From JACNKV01 sp964645915 (GTDB taxonomy: Bacteria > Fidelibacterota > Marinisomatia > Marinisomatales > JACNKV01), in assembly GCA_964645915.1 (NCBI GenBank), contig CAZYDH010000001.1:124001-188000 (forward strand): 64,000 nucleotides of DNA, written 5' to 3'. Below, piece by piece: positions 17,374 to 25,910 of the stretch. The position numbers were made by a program, and so were the translations under genes. Every line of letters begins with the position of its first letter. Positions within the stretch are counted from its first letter, which is position 1. The notes below the pieces were generated by a model. The model saw nothing but the letters and a program-made list of their open reading frames with translations, did no database searches and had not been told where the DNA came from.

Positions 17374-20223
17374 ATGTCCGTAAAACAAAATAAGACAAAA
17401 AGAAATCCAACAAAACATATTTGCATTCAGGGAGCAAGACAACATAACCTGAAAAATATAAACCTTGATATCCCACGTGATGAGTTGGTCGTTATTACCG
17501 GACTTTCAGGATCCGGCAAATCATCATTGGCGTTTGACACTATTTATGCTGAAGGACAAAGACGGTATGTTGAGTCGCTGTCATCTTATGCTCGACAGTT
17601 TCTTGGACTGATGGAAAAACCGGACATGGATTATATTGAAGGATTGTCTCCAGCTATCTCAATTGAACAAAAATCAACAGCACGAAATCCACGATCAACT
17701 GTTGGAACAGTCACAGAAATTCACGACTACCTTAGATTATTGTATGCACATATCGGAAAACCTCATTGTTGGAAATGTGGTCGTCCAATTCAAAAACAAA
17801 CTGTACAGCAAATTGTTGATACCGTTAAACGGTTTGGAAAAAGAGCAAGGATATACATTTTAGCTCCGGTGGTTCGCGGAAGAAAAGGTGAACATAAAGG
17901 TGTTTTTGACGAAATTAAAAAAGAAGGATTTCTGCGAGCACGAGTTGATGGTGAAATTTATTCTATTCAAGACAAGATCAGTCTAAAAAAGAATGTAAAA
18001 CACACGATTGAAGTGGTTGTAGACCGATTAGTCATGGAAGGTGATATTCAAGAAAGACTCACCGAATCAGTTGAACTAGCGCTTAAGATTGGATCCGGCT
18101 TGATTTTGATCCATGAGCTACCGAATAAAGATCATTTATTTAGTGAACATTTTGCTTGTCCGCATTGTGAAGTGTCGATGGAAGAACTGTCTCCAAGGAT
18201 GTTTTCTTTTAATTCTCCGTATGGCGCTTGTAATACCTGTGATGGGTTGGGTTCTCATATGGAAGTTGACCCGGAATTAGTCGTTCCGGATAAAATGAAA
18301 TCATTGGTGCAAGGCGCAATAGCTCCTTTGGGAGAACAACCTCGCGGAAACTGGTATGGAAATATTTTGAAAAGTATGGCAAGACATTATGGTTTTGCAT
18401 TTTCAACTCCCTGGATAAAATTAGATCCGAAGATCAGAGAAGTGCTTCTCTTTGGAACGGGAAGAGATAAATTGACAATGTCTTATACATCAGATCGATG
18501 GTCGGGAACGTATACCGGAGGTTGGGAAGGAACAATTAACAACTTAACTCGGAGGTATAAACAGACAAAATCTTCCGGAGTCCGTGCTTGGATTGAACAA
18601 TACATGAGCATGAGACCTTGTTCAGATTGTCAGGGTACACGGTTAAAGCATGAAAGCAAAGCAGTGATGATCGGAGACAAAGGTTTGGGTGATGTTTCCA
18701 AAATGTCTATAAAAGATTTGCTGAAATTTTTTACATCATTAAAATTATCCAAAACCGAGACCACTATTGCAGAGCAGATTTTAAAAGAAGTAGTTGAAAG
18801 ACTTCGATTTTTGGCAAATGTTGGTTTAGAGTATCTTACATTAGATCGTTCTGCTTCAACCTTATCGGGTGGAGAAGCTCAGCGCATCCGGCTTGCCACT
18901 CAAATAGGCTCCCAGTTGATGGGTGTCCTATATATTTTAGATGAACCATCCATTGGACTACATCCTAGAGACAACACTCGATTATTAAATACGTTGAAAC
19001 ATTTACGAGATCTTGGGAATTCGATCTTAGTTGTAGAACACGATCGGGAAACAATGGAAGAAGCTGATCATATTGTTGATTTAGGTCCGGGAGCAGGGGA
19101 ACATGGCGGAAAAGTTGTTTATTCAGGCCCACCCTCAAAGATTATGGATCATCCAAAGTCAGTCACAGGTAAATATCTCTCTGGAAAAAGAAAAATAAAT
19201 TATCCTGTTTCCAGAAGAAAAGGTCATAAAAAAGACCTCGTTTTAAAAGGAGCTACTGGAAATAATCTTAAAGAAGTTGATATCAAAGTTCCGTTGGGAA
19301 CCTTTACATTGGTTACCGGGGTGTCGGGTAGTGGAAAAAGCACATTGATCAATGAAACGCTTTACCCGATTTTAGCCAGAGATCTCCACAGAGCAAGAGC
19401 ATATCCACTTCCGTACAAAGAGATAAAAGGAATTGAGCATTTAGATAAAGTTGTAGAAATTGATCAGAAACCTATTGGGAGAACACCCAGATCCAACCCC
19501 GCAACATATACAGGTGTTTTTACACATATTCGTGATCTGTTTTCACAATTACCGGAGTCAAAACTAAGAGGGTATAAACCCGGACGGTTTTCATTTAATG
19601 TAAAGGGAGGGCGTTGCGAAGCCTGTAGTGGTGACGGCATCATTAAAATTGAGATGAACTTTCTCCCCGATGTTTATGTGACCTGTGAGGTTTGTAAAGG
19701 TGGTAGATATAATCGAGAAACTCTGGAAGTAAAATACAAAGACAAGACGATTACGGATGTACTGAATATGTCTGTTGAAGATGCACTTGAGTTTTTCAGA
19801 AACATTCCCTCCATTTGGAAAAAATTAAGCACATTGAACGAAGTAGGGTTGGGATATATTCGATTAGGGCAGCAAGCCACAACATTATCAGGAGGAGAGG
19901 CTCAACGAGTTAAATTGGCTTCTGAGCTCTCAAGGCAAAGCAATGATAGAACGCTATACATTTTAGACGAACCCACAACCGGGTTGCATTTTGAAGATGT
20001 TAGAATGTTGTTAAGTGTATTACAACGACTGGTCGAAAAGGGAAATACAATTATTGTGATCGAACACAATTTAGATGTTATCAAAACTGCAGATTGGATC
20101 ATTGATTTAGGTCCTGAAGGAGGAGATGATGGAGGAACAGTCTTGTTTGAAGGAGCCCCGGAAGATTTAATCGAACACCCAACATCCTACACGGGTCAGT
20201 TTTTACGTCCGTTATTAGAATAA
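17374..20223 (+). CDS. uvrA: Excinuclease ABC subunit A
   Basis: UvrA recognises bulky DNA lesions and loads UvrB in nucleotide excision repair. The 949-residue protein shows two ABC ATPase modules. The first has Walker A GLSGSGKSS (43-51), the zinc-ribbon pairs CWKCG and CPHCE...CNTCDG, and the signature LSGGEAQRIRLA. The second has GVSGSGKST, the CEAC...CEVC zinc module and LSGGEAQRVKLA. Both end in Walker B LDEP followed by a His switch (VVEHD and VIEHN). uvrB and uvrC are not nearby. No convincing LexA-type box was seen upstream. Confidence 0.98.
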   Translation: MSVKQNKTKRNPTKHICIQGARQHNLKNINLDIPRDELVVITGLSGSGKSSLAFDTIYAEGQRRYVESLSSYARQFLGLMEKPDMDYIEGLSPAISIEQKSTARNPRSTVGTVTEIHDYLRLLYAHIGKPHCWKCGRPIQKQTVQQIVDTVKRFGKRARIYILAPVVRGRKGEHKGVFDEIKKEGFLRARVDGEIYSIQDKISLKKNVKHTIEVVVDRLVMEGDIQERLTESVELALKIGSGLILIHELPNKDHLFSEHFACPHCEVSMEELSPRMFSFNSPYGACNTCDGLGSHMEVDPELVVPDKMKSLVQGAIAPLGEQPRGNWYGNILKSMARHYGFAFSTPWIKLDPKIREVLLFGTGRDKLTMSYTSDRWSGTYTGGWEGTINNLTRRYKQTKSSGVRAWIEQYMSMRPCSDCQGTRLKHESKAVMIGDKGLGDVSKMSIKDLLKFFTSLKLSKTETTIAEQILKEVVERLRFLANVGLEYLTLDRSASTLSGGEAQRIRLATQIGSQLMGVLYILDEPSIGLHPRDNTRLLNTLKHLRDLGNSILVVEHDRETMEEADHIVDLGPGAGEHGGKVVYSGPPSKIMDHPKSVTGKYLSGKRKINYPVSRRKGHKKDLVLKGATGNNLKEVDIKVPLGTFTLVTGVSGSGKSTLINETLYPILARDLHRARAYPLPYKEIKGIEHLDKVVEIDQKPIGRTPRSNPATYTGVFTHIRDLFSQLPESKLRGYKPGRFSFNVKGGRCEACSGDGIIKIEMNFLPDVYVTCEVCKGGRYNRETLEVKYKDKTITDVLNMSVEDALEFFRNIPSIWKKLSTLNEVGLGYIRLGQQATTLSGGEAQRVKLASELSRQSNDRTLYILDEPTTGLHFEDVRMLLSVLQRLVEKGNTIIVIEHNLDVIKTADWIIDLGPEGGDDGGTVLFEGAPEDLIEHPTSYTGQFLRPLLE

Positions 20224-20340
20224 ACTATAAATGTTTTGGATTAAAACACTAAAAATTTAATTATCGAAGAGTAATATTTAATAACACCTCATACTCTGAA
20301 TTCACTTTGGTTTGTTAGAGAATTGGGATAATTTTATATA

Positions 20341-22074
20341 ATGAACTCTGAAAACTCACGATCAATTTCGACAAAATGGTACAAAAAAATTAATGTTTTG
20401 TACTATGTCTTGTATTTGTTATTAGGCGTCATATTAGTCATCCCTAGTATTTTTGAATATAAATCAGCAGAAACAGAACTCAAAAAAGTATTACATAATC
20501 AAGCTTCGCTAATCAGTCGCGTAGTTTCGAATGCCGGTGAAGGACAAATGCGACTTGGGCAAGAGCTTTTGAAATCGTATATTGACCGTGCCGTTGAATT
20601 ATTAGCCTCTATTGATCGTCTTGAACAAATCAATGATTCAGAAACTCTTAATATTGATGAAATATATCCCGGTGGCGAAGTTTTTAGAATAATGGCCTTA
20701 ACTCCAAATCTTGATGTAGAATGGTCTGTGTCGCACGGAGGGCAATCATTTAATCGTGGATATGGTCCCGGATTAGTTAAACGAATTGAACCAATAGTTT
20801 CCGGTGAGGTTGATACGCTTATTGTTAAACTCGGTGGAGGGCGTGGTTCTGGTGGTCGGCGCTCATTTGCTCATGACGACTCAAGATTTATGATCGCCTT
20901 AAAGCGAAGCGTGGGAGGGGTGCTGATCGCAACGTTATCTATTGAGTCCGAACAAAACTTAAGTAAGAATACAAATATATCCACAGTGTTTGAGGAAATT
21001 ATTACCGAAATAGATTTGGCTTATGCATGTTTGACCCTGAAAGGACAACCCGCTCTTGCTGTTTCATCAAACAATGATATTAATGAATTTCTTGAAACCC
21101 GTAAATACGGTATTCTTGATAGTAACTTGGTAAAAGTGGACATTGGGGATAAAACATTTCTTGAAGTACAACATCCAATTTCAATTAACAGTATATCGGG
21201 TACGCTTGCGCTTGGTTTTGATTATCAATTACTCTATGATATGCAAAATCAACTTTTTAGAAAAATTGTAATTAGAACCACATTGCTTATATTGTTAGCT
21301 ATTTTCACATTTGTTTTTATCATGTCAAAACAGAGAGAACGATTGCTTGCAAAAGAAAAACGAAGGATACAGCATGAGGTGGAAATCTTAGAGAGAAACA
21401 ACAGGATACAAGAGAGGCAAGCAGCACTCGGTGAGTTAGCCGCAGGAGTTGCCCATGAGATTCGAAATCCTCTCAACGCCATCGGAATTGCAACACAAAG
21501 AATTCAAAAAGAATTTATTCCCACAGAGGACAATACTAACGAGTATACAGAATTAACGTCTATGATGTCTGGCGAAATAAATCGAATCAATCAAACATTA
21601 AAGGAATTTCTAGATTACGCTAGACCAACAAAAATGAACAAGGTAGATGTAAAAATTGAGTCTTTGGTTCAGGAGCTTTTTATGCTTTATAAGCATGAAG
21701 TTAATCCTGATGTGATTAATGTACAGATCGAAATAGAACCAAGTTTAATCGTAAAAGCAGATCAAGATGTATTAAAGCAAGTTTTAGGAAATTTATTAAA
21801 GAATGCCATTGAGGCGATTCACAAAGAAGGTTCAATAAATATCAAGAGTTGGAAACAAAAAAATGAAATATTGATACAAGTTTCTGACGATGGCATAGGA
21901 ATCAATAAAAAAGATATTAATCATATCTTTGACCTTTATTTTAGCACAAAAGAACAGGGAACGGGTATAGGTTTGGCTATAAGTCATAAACTTATCCAAG
22001 ATTCGGGAGGAACCATAGAAGCTTGGTCCGAAGAAGGAGAAGGAACGACTATGACAATTCATTTACCGGTATAA
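20341..22074 (+). CDS. Membrane sensor histidine kinase (NtrB/ZraS type)
   Basis: TM1 lies at about 17-37 and TM2 at about 308-328, enclosing a periplasmic sensor region of about 270 residues with an unusual glycine/arginine-rich loop (165-174). A coiled linker (330-360) leads to the HisKA domain with the phosphorylated His372 in AHEIRNPLNA. The ATPase domain has NLLKNAIEAI, DDGIGI and GTGIGLAI. The E-x-R-N-P-L-N context is typical of kinases paired with sigma-54-dependent regulators. Such a regulator gene begins 3 nt downstream. The signal is unknown; neighbouring envelope genes suggest an envelope or metal cue. Confidence 0.93.
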   Translation: MNSENSRSISTKWYKKINVLYYVLYLLLGVILVIPSIFEYKSAETELKKVLHNQASLISRVVSNAGEGQMRLGQELLKSYIDRAVELLASIDRLEQINDSETLNIDEIYPGGEVFRIMALTPNLDVEWSVSHGGQSFNRGYGPGLVKRIEPIVSGEVDTLIVKLGGGRGSGGRRSFAHDDSRFMIALKRSVGGVLIATLSIESEQNLSKNTNISTVFEEIITEIDLAYACLTLKGQPALAVSSNNDINEFLETRKYGILDSNLVKVDIGDKTFLEVQHPISINSISGTLALGFDYQLLYDMQNQLFRKIVIRTTLLILLAIFTFVFIMSKQRERLLAKEKRRIQHEVEILERNNRIQERQAALGELAAGVAHEIRNPLNAIGIATQRIQKEFIPTEDNTNEYTELTSMMSGEINRINQTLKEFLDYARPTKMNKVDVKIESLVQELFMLYKHEVNPDVINVQIEIEPSLIVKADQDVLKQVLGNLLKNAIEAIHKEGSINIKSWKQKNEILIQVSDDGIGINKKDINHIFDLYFSTKEQGTGIGLAISHKLIQDSGGTIEAWSEEGEGTTMTIHLPV

Positions 22075-22077
22075 AAA

Positions 22078-23415
22078 ATGAGAATATTAGTTGTAGATGA
22101 TGAAAGAGTACAGCGAGAATCGTTAGCTGGTTTTCTGAGAAAATGTGATCATGAAGTCACTACAGCAGAATCTGCTCAAATTGCTTTAGCTAATCTATTT
22201 CACCATGAAATGGATGCAGTTATTACGGATTATAAAATGCCGTACATGACAGGCAGCGACTTACTTGAGGAAATTAAATCTCGGCATCCAAATACTGCAG
22301 TGATTTTGATCACTGCTTATGGAACAATTGAAATCGCAGTGAAAGCGATGAAATCAGGAGCTTGGGATTTCTTAAACAAGCCAGTTGATCTTGATATTTT
22401 AGTGGAACAACTTGATGCAATCGATAATTATCAAAAATCACGGAAGCCAGTAGAAGACGCACAACAACCAAAGCAAAGTATTGATAATACTGAAATATTT
22501 ATAACTCAAGATTCCAATACTCAACAAATGTTGAAACGAGCGAAGAAAGCGGCTAAAAGCAATGCTTCAATTTTGATTACCGGTGAAACAGGTGTAGGCA
22601 AAGAGGTTTTGGCAAATTACATCCACCATCATTCAAGTCGTTCGAGTAAAATATTCTTGCCAATAAATTGCGCTTCATTACCGACCCACTTAATCGAGAG
22701 TGAGTTGTTCGGACATGAAAAAGGTAGTTTTACGGGAGCTATTAAACAGCGAATTGGGCATTTTGAAGAAGCCGATGGCGGTACGTTATTCCTTGATGAA
22801 ATAGGTGATCTCGCTTTGGAACTACAAGTGAAATTACTTCGCCTCTTACAAAGTGGAGAATTTTTACGGATTGGTAGTAATAAAGTCAAAAAATCAAATG
22901 TTAGAATTCTTGCAGCTACAAATATTGATTTGAAACATGCTATGGAAGTAGGAGAGTTTAGAGAGGATTTATATTTCAGATTGAGTGTTGTACAATTTAA
23001 TATCCCCCCATTGCGTGAACGACCGAAGGACATCAAATATTTAGCAGATATTTTCTTGAAAGAATTTAGCGCTCAGCATTCAACGATCCCTCATAAAATG
23101 TCAAATGAAGCTCTCAATGCGTTGATAGCACACCCATTTGCTGGAAATGTAAGAGAGATTAGAAACATACTTGAAAGAGCTGTTCTGTTTGCAGAGCATC
23201 AACTCATTTCAGTAGATGACTTAAATATACAATCTTCTTCTGAATCGGAAACACACACAACGAGCTCTTTACCTGATTCCGTTTCACAAATGGAAAGAAA
23301 ATTGATATCAACCGCTTTATCAGAATCTATGGGTAATCAAAGTGCTTGTGCCAGAAAATTAGGCATCAGTGAACGAGTTTTACGTTATAAAATTCAAAAG
23401 TATAACCTAAAGTAA
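22078..23415 (+). CDS. Sigma-54-dependent response regulator (NtrC family)
   Basis: The order is receiver (1-120, phosphoacceptor D51), AAA+ domain (about 140-370) and a Fis-type HTH (about 410-445). Walker A is GETGVGKE (169-176). The sigma-54 contact loop is GSFTGA (216-221), with Ser at the second position of the usual GAFTGA. Walker B is TLFLDE, and the arginine-finger region LRERPKD is present. The C-terminal NQSACARKLGISERVLRYK is the DNA-binding helix pair. It forms an operon with the kinase. Its likely targets are the envelope genes just downstream, but I found no clear -24/-12 promoter there. Confidence 0.94.
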   Translation: MRILVVDDERVQRESLAGFLRKCDHEVTTAESAQIALANLFHHEMDAVITDYKMPYMTGSDLLEEIKSRHPNTAVILITAYGTIEIAVKAMKSGAWDFLNKPVDLDILVEQLDAIDNYQKSRKPVEDAQQPKQSIDNTEIFITQDSNTQQMLKRAKKAAKSNASILITGETGVGKEVLANYIHHHSSRSSKIFLPINCASLPTHLIESELFGHEKGSFTGAIKQRIGHFEEADGGTLFLDEIGDLALELQVKLLRLLQSGEFLRIGSNKVKKSNVRILAATNIDLKHAMEVGEFREDLYFRLSVVQFNIPPLRERPKDIKYLADIFLKEFSAQHSTIPHKMSNEALNALIAHPFAGNVREIRNILERAVLFAEHQLISVDDLNIQSSSESETHTTSSLPDSVSQMERKLISTALSESMGNQSACARKLGISERVLRYKIQKYNLK

Positions 23416-23432
23416 TTTCCGACATATTTGTT

Positions 23433-23470
23433 AATATTCGACAGAATTGTCGAATGTTTTTGCTTTTTCC
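23433..23470 (+). terminator. Putative intrinsic terminator after the two-component genes
   Basis: ATTCGACA/TGTCGAAT (23436-23455, loop GAAT) is a perfect 8-bp stem, extendable to 11 bp with one wobble, followed by the T-rich TTTTTGCTTTTT. It starts 20 nt after the regulator's stop. Because it is also a symmetrical site upstream of the next operon, an operator role is an alternative. Confidence 0.6.
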
Positions 23471-23606
23471 TATAAATAAGAATATCCTACAAGTATCTTA
23501 TATATAGCGCGTTAGAGATATATTTTTTTAGCGCTCATCCGTTTGGTATAGAATTTGATTTATATAGAGCAGAATGTAAACAATGAAGTTTACGAAAGGA
23601 GATAAA

Positions 23607-24023
23607 ATGAAAACAACAAAACTAAGCAATTTACTATTTGGATTTATTGCGATTGCGATTTTTGCTGTAAATCCGATGTCTGCTCAACCTGATTGGGGAT
23701 TTGGACCGGGAACATTTATTGATGAAAACGGTGATGGATTCAACGATTTAGCACCTGATCACGATGGAGACGGGATTCCTAACTCTTTAGATGAAGATTG
23801 GGTTCGTCCTCTTGATGGTACTGGGGCAGGTAATGGAGCAGGATCCGGCACGGGAGAATGTGATGAAACCGGCAACGAAAATCCAGGTCCTCATGGTCCG
23901 GGTAATGGCGGTGGAAACAATGGTGGTGGATCTGGTGATTGCACAGGTGATGGTTCTGGTGAATGTGAATTACCATCCCAAACAACAATCCGATCATTTG
24001 GCAAGTTCAGGTTTGCTCGGTAA
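23607..24023 (+). CDS. Small secreted Gly/Asp-rich protein with calcium-loop motifs
   Basis: ATG 23607 follows AAAGGAG by 4 nt, so it is preferred over the upstream ATG 23583. A signal peptide ends at about PMSA, residue 26. The mature protein of about 112 residues holds two Asp-rich loops of the D-x-D/N-x-D-G kind found in thrombospondin type 3 or dockerin calcium sites (DENGDGFNDL and DHDGDGIPN). A glycine-rich low-complexity stretch with three cysteines in GEC/GDC contexts comes next, then a short basic end. I do not recognise a named family. It is followed by a barrel protein and a Spy-like protein on the same strand. Confidence 0.7.
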   Translation: MKTTKLSNLLFGFIAIAIFAVNPMSAQPDWGFGPGTFIDENGDGFNDLAPDHDGDGIPNSLDEDWVRPLDGTGAGNGAGSGTGECDETGNENPGPHGPGNGGGNNGGGSGDCTGDGSGECELPSQTTIRSFGKFRFAR

Positions 24024-24098
24024 TTAAATAGGTGGACAATTGCGGGGAGATAGAATATTCTAATTCCCCGCAAGGTCTGAAATTTATCGAGATATTTT

Positions 24099-25274
24099 AT
24101 GATAAAGCATATAAAAACACACAAATCTTGGCCAATTAAACTAGCTGTCAGCTTATTTGTTATGTCGGTAATAATAAAAGCCGATGATAGCTTTGTGTTT
24201 TACCTCTCTACTCAGGCAGGGCAAAGTCCGGATATTATCAAAAACGCTCTATTGCCTCCTCAAAATTATTTAAACAGCACCATGGGCGCGGACTACATTT
24301 TATCAAACAAGGTTAAAACTTACTTCAAACTAAATCACTTTGAGATTCTGAATAACCCTATATACAATAATAATAGTTTAGAGATTGGTCTGTTAGGTAG
24401 AAATTTATCGGATACTCAATTTGACTGGCGTTTCGGTGTTAATGGCGGGATATCTCTTTATACAGAAACCTATTCATATTATCGCTATTTATATGCAAGT
24501 GCATATATCCGTGCAAAACACTATTTTAATCCCGGCACATCTACAGAAATGAAATATTCTATTCATCGAATATATTATCCCGGTTTGGAGGAAGCTTCTA
24601 ATTTCCAACACTCATTAGCTTTTAATATCAATACGTCATTTTTTACAAAGACAGCACTTCTCATTTCTCCAAATATTTCAACTCAAATTTTTGATCAATT
24701 TATTGAACCTAATATTTGGGGTGGTCGATCTAAGTATGCGACTATTAGTTTTCCACAGAGAACACGCTTAACATTTAATGTTCGACTGAGCCAATCCATC
24801 AGTGATAATTGGGGATCGACCGCGTGGTTGAGCACACAGAAGGTGTTTAAAACTGACGGGACAACTATGTATATTTTAGATTCTCACGATAATCCATTTA
24901 TTGACGAATTCAGATGGTCAGGATCAAGCATTTATTTGAGAAACACTTATAGATTTAATGATAAACATTCAATGTTAATTACCGTTTCACAACAAACAAA
25001 AAATTATCTTGATGTTCCTGTATATATTTATGATTTGGAAAAAGATCAGTTTCTCATCGATGAAAATGGTTATTATCTCGAACAAGGAATTCGTTCAACA
25101 AAAATTCAGAAGATAAGTGTCAGTTTGAATACCGATATGGGGAAATTTATTTCTTCTTGGCTTCGTTACGTTGATTTAAAGCTGACATGGGAGTATGGCA
25201 AAAGTTTGTCTAATGATTTCCTTCATGATATTCAAGGTCATGGAGTTGCATTAGAAATCAATTACACATATTAA
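24099..25274 (+). CDS. Predicted outer-membrane beta-barrel protein
   Basis: The 391-residue protein has an N-terminal hydrophobic signal (about 13-29, ending near IIKADDS) and then alternating polar/hydrophobic strands with many Tyr, Phe and Ser, ending LEINYTY with a terminal aromatic residue as outer-membrane proteins often do. No enzyme motif is visible. It lies between the small Gly/Asp-rich gene and a Spy/CpxP-like gene, spaced 75 and 20 nt, so the three probably form one unit under the upstream two-component system. Function unknown. Confidence 0.7.
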   Translation: MIKHIKTHKSWPIKLAVSLFVMSVIIKADDSFVFYLSTQAGQSPDIIKNALLPPQNYLNSTMGADYILSNKVKTYFKLNHFEILNNPIYNNNSLEIGLLGRNLSDTQFDWRFGVNGGISLYTETYSYYRYLYASAYIRAKHYFNPGTSTEMKYSIHRIYYPGLEEASNFQHSLAFNINTSFFTKTALLISPNISTQIFDQFIEPNIWGGRSKYATISFPQRTRLTFNVRLSQSISDNWGSTAWLSTQKVFKTDGTTMYILDSHDNPFIDEFRWSGSSIYLRNTYRFNDKHSMLITVSQQTKNYLDVPVYIYDLEKDQFLIDENGYYLEQGIRSTKIQKISVSLNTDMGKFISSWLRYVDLKLTWEYGKSLSNDFLHDIQGHGVALEINYTY

Positions 25275-25294
25275 TAATATTGAAAGGAAATAAA

Positions 25295-25786
25295 ATGCGT
25301 TACAAAATAGGAGCTTTAATTTTGTTAATGGGATCGATTGCATTAGCCGGAATGGGTAAGGGTTCTCGCTGGATGTGGGATGAGGATTTAGATCTTTCCA
25401 ACGAACAAATTAAAAAAATCCAAATACTTCAGGAAAATATTAGATTGAGCAAGTATGATATCCAATCTGAAATCAAACGAATGCGAATTCAATTAGATCA
25501 AATGGAAAATCAGAGCACTCCGGATATTGCCGCAATGACAGAACTGCTTTCAGATATCAAAAAGCAGGAAGTTGCTTTGGGAAAAATGATTATAACACAT
25601 CGTCAAAAGATCAAAGAGATTCTTACTGAAGGTCAAATAATAATTTTTAATCAAAAATATAGTGATCGAGGATTTTCATCGGGCAATATGAAAATGAGAG
25701 GACAGGGACGAGGGAAGAGAATGAACGGCGGTTGTAGCGGTGAAAGACCTTATCGCAATTTCCCAAATAGAGATATGCGCCCTTAA
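25295..25786 (+). CDS. Spy/CpxP/ZraP-like periplasmic protein
   Basis: ATG 25295 follows AAAGGA. A TTG at 25280 would include this ribosome site in the gene. The signal peptide ends near ALAG. The mature part begins with LDLSNEQIKKIQILQEN, an LTxxQ-like motif, followed by long amphipathic helices with a second region LTEGQIIIFNQ, the pattern of Spy, CpxP and ZraP (periplasmic chaperones and metal or stress sensors). A tail rich in Gly, Arg, Met and Asn follows. In enterobacteria ZraP is made under ZraS-ZraR, a kinase and sigma-54 regulator, which parallels the gene pair upstream here. Confidence 0.78.
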   Translation: MRYKIGALILLMGSIALAGMGKGSRWMWDEDLDLSNEQIKKIQILQENIRLSKYDIQSEIKRMRIQLDQMENQSTPDIAAMTELLSDIKKQEVALGKMIITHRQKIKEILTEGQIIIFNQKYSDRGFSSGNMKMRGQGRGKRMNGGCSGERPYRNFPNRDMRP

Positions 25787-25803
25787 ATAATGGGTATATT
25801 AAA

Positions 25804-25834
25804 GGGTGTCAGGAAAAGACCTCAACTGACACTC
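25804..25834 (+). terminator. Hairpin after the Spy-like gene
   Basis: GGGTGTCAG pairs with CTGACACTC (9 bp, one wobble) around a 13-nt loop, starting about 17 nt after the stop codon. There is no T-run after it, so it may be an end-protecting hairpin and not a classical intrinsic terminator. Confidence 0.45.
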
Positions 25835-25910
25835 CTTAATAGTAAAACTATTATATAATTGTTTTTAACTTTGTTTAATTAGTTGTGTCTAACAAATTAC
25901 ACCGATATTT

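Noticed and set aside
20232..20248. Terminator after uvrA
   Set aside because: The TGTTTT/AAAACA stem has only six mostly A-T pairs and no T-run, too weak to call.
23456..23606. Sigma-54 promoter before the small Gly/Asp-rich gene
   Set aside because: No GG-N10-GC pair found by eye, although the neighbouring regulator makes one plausible.
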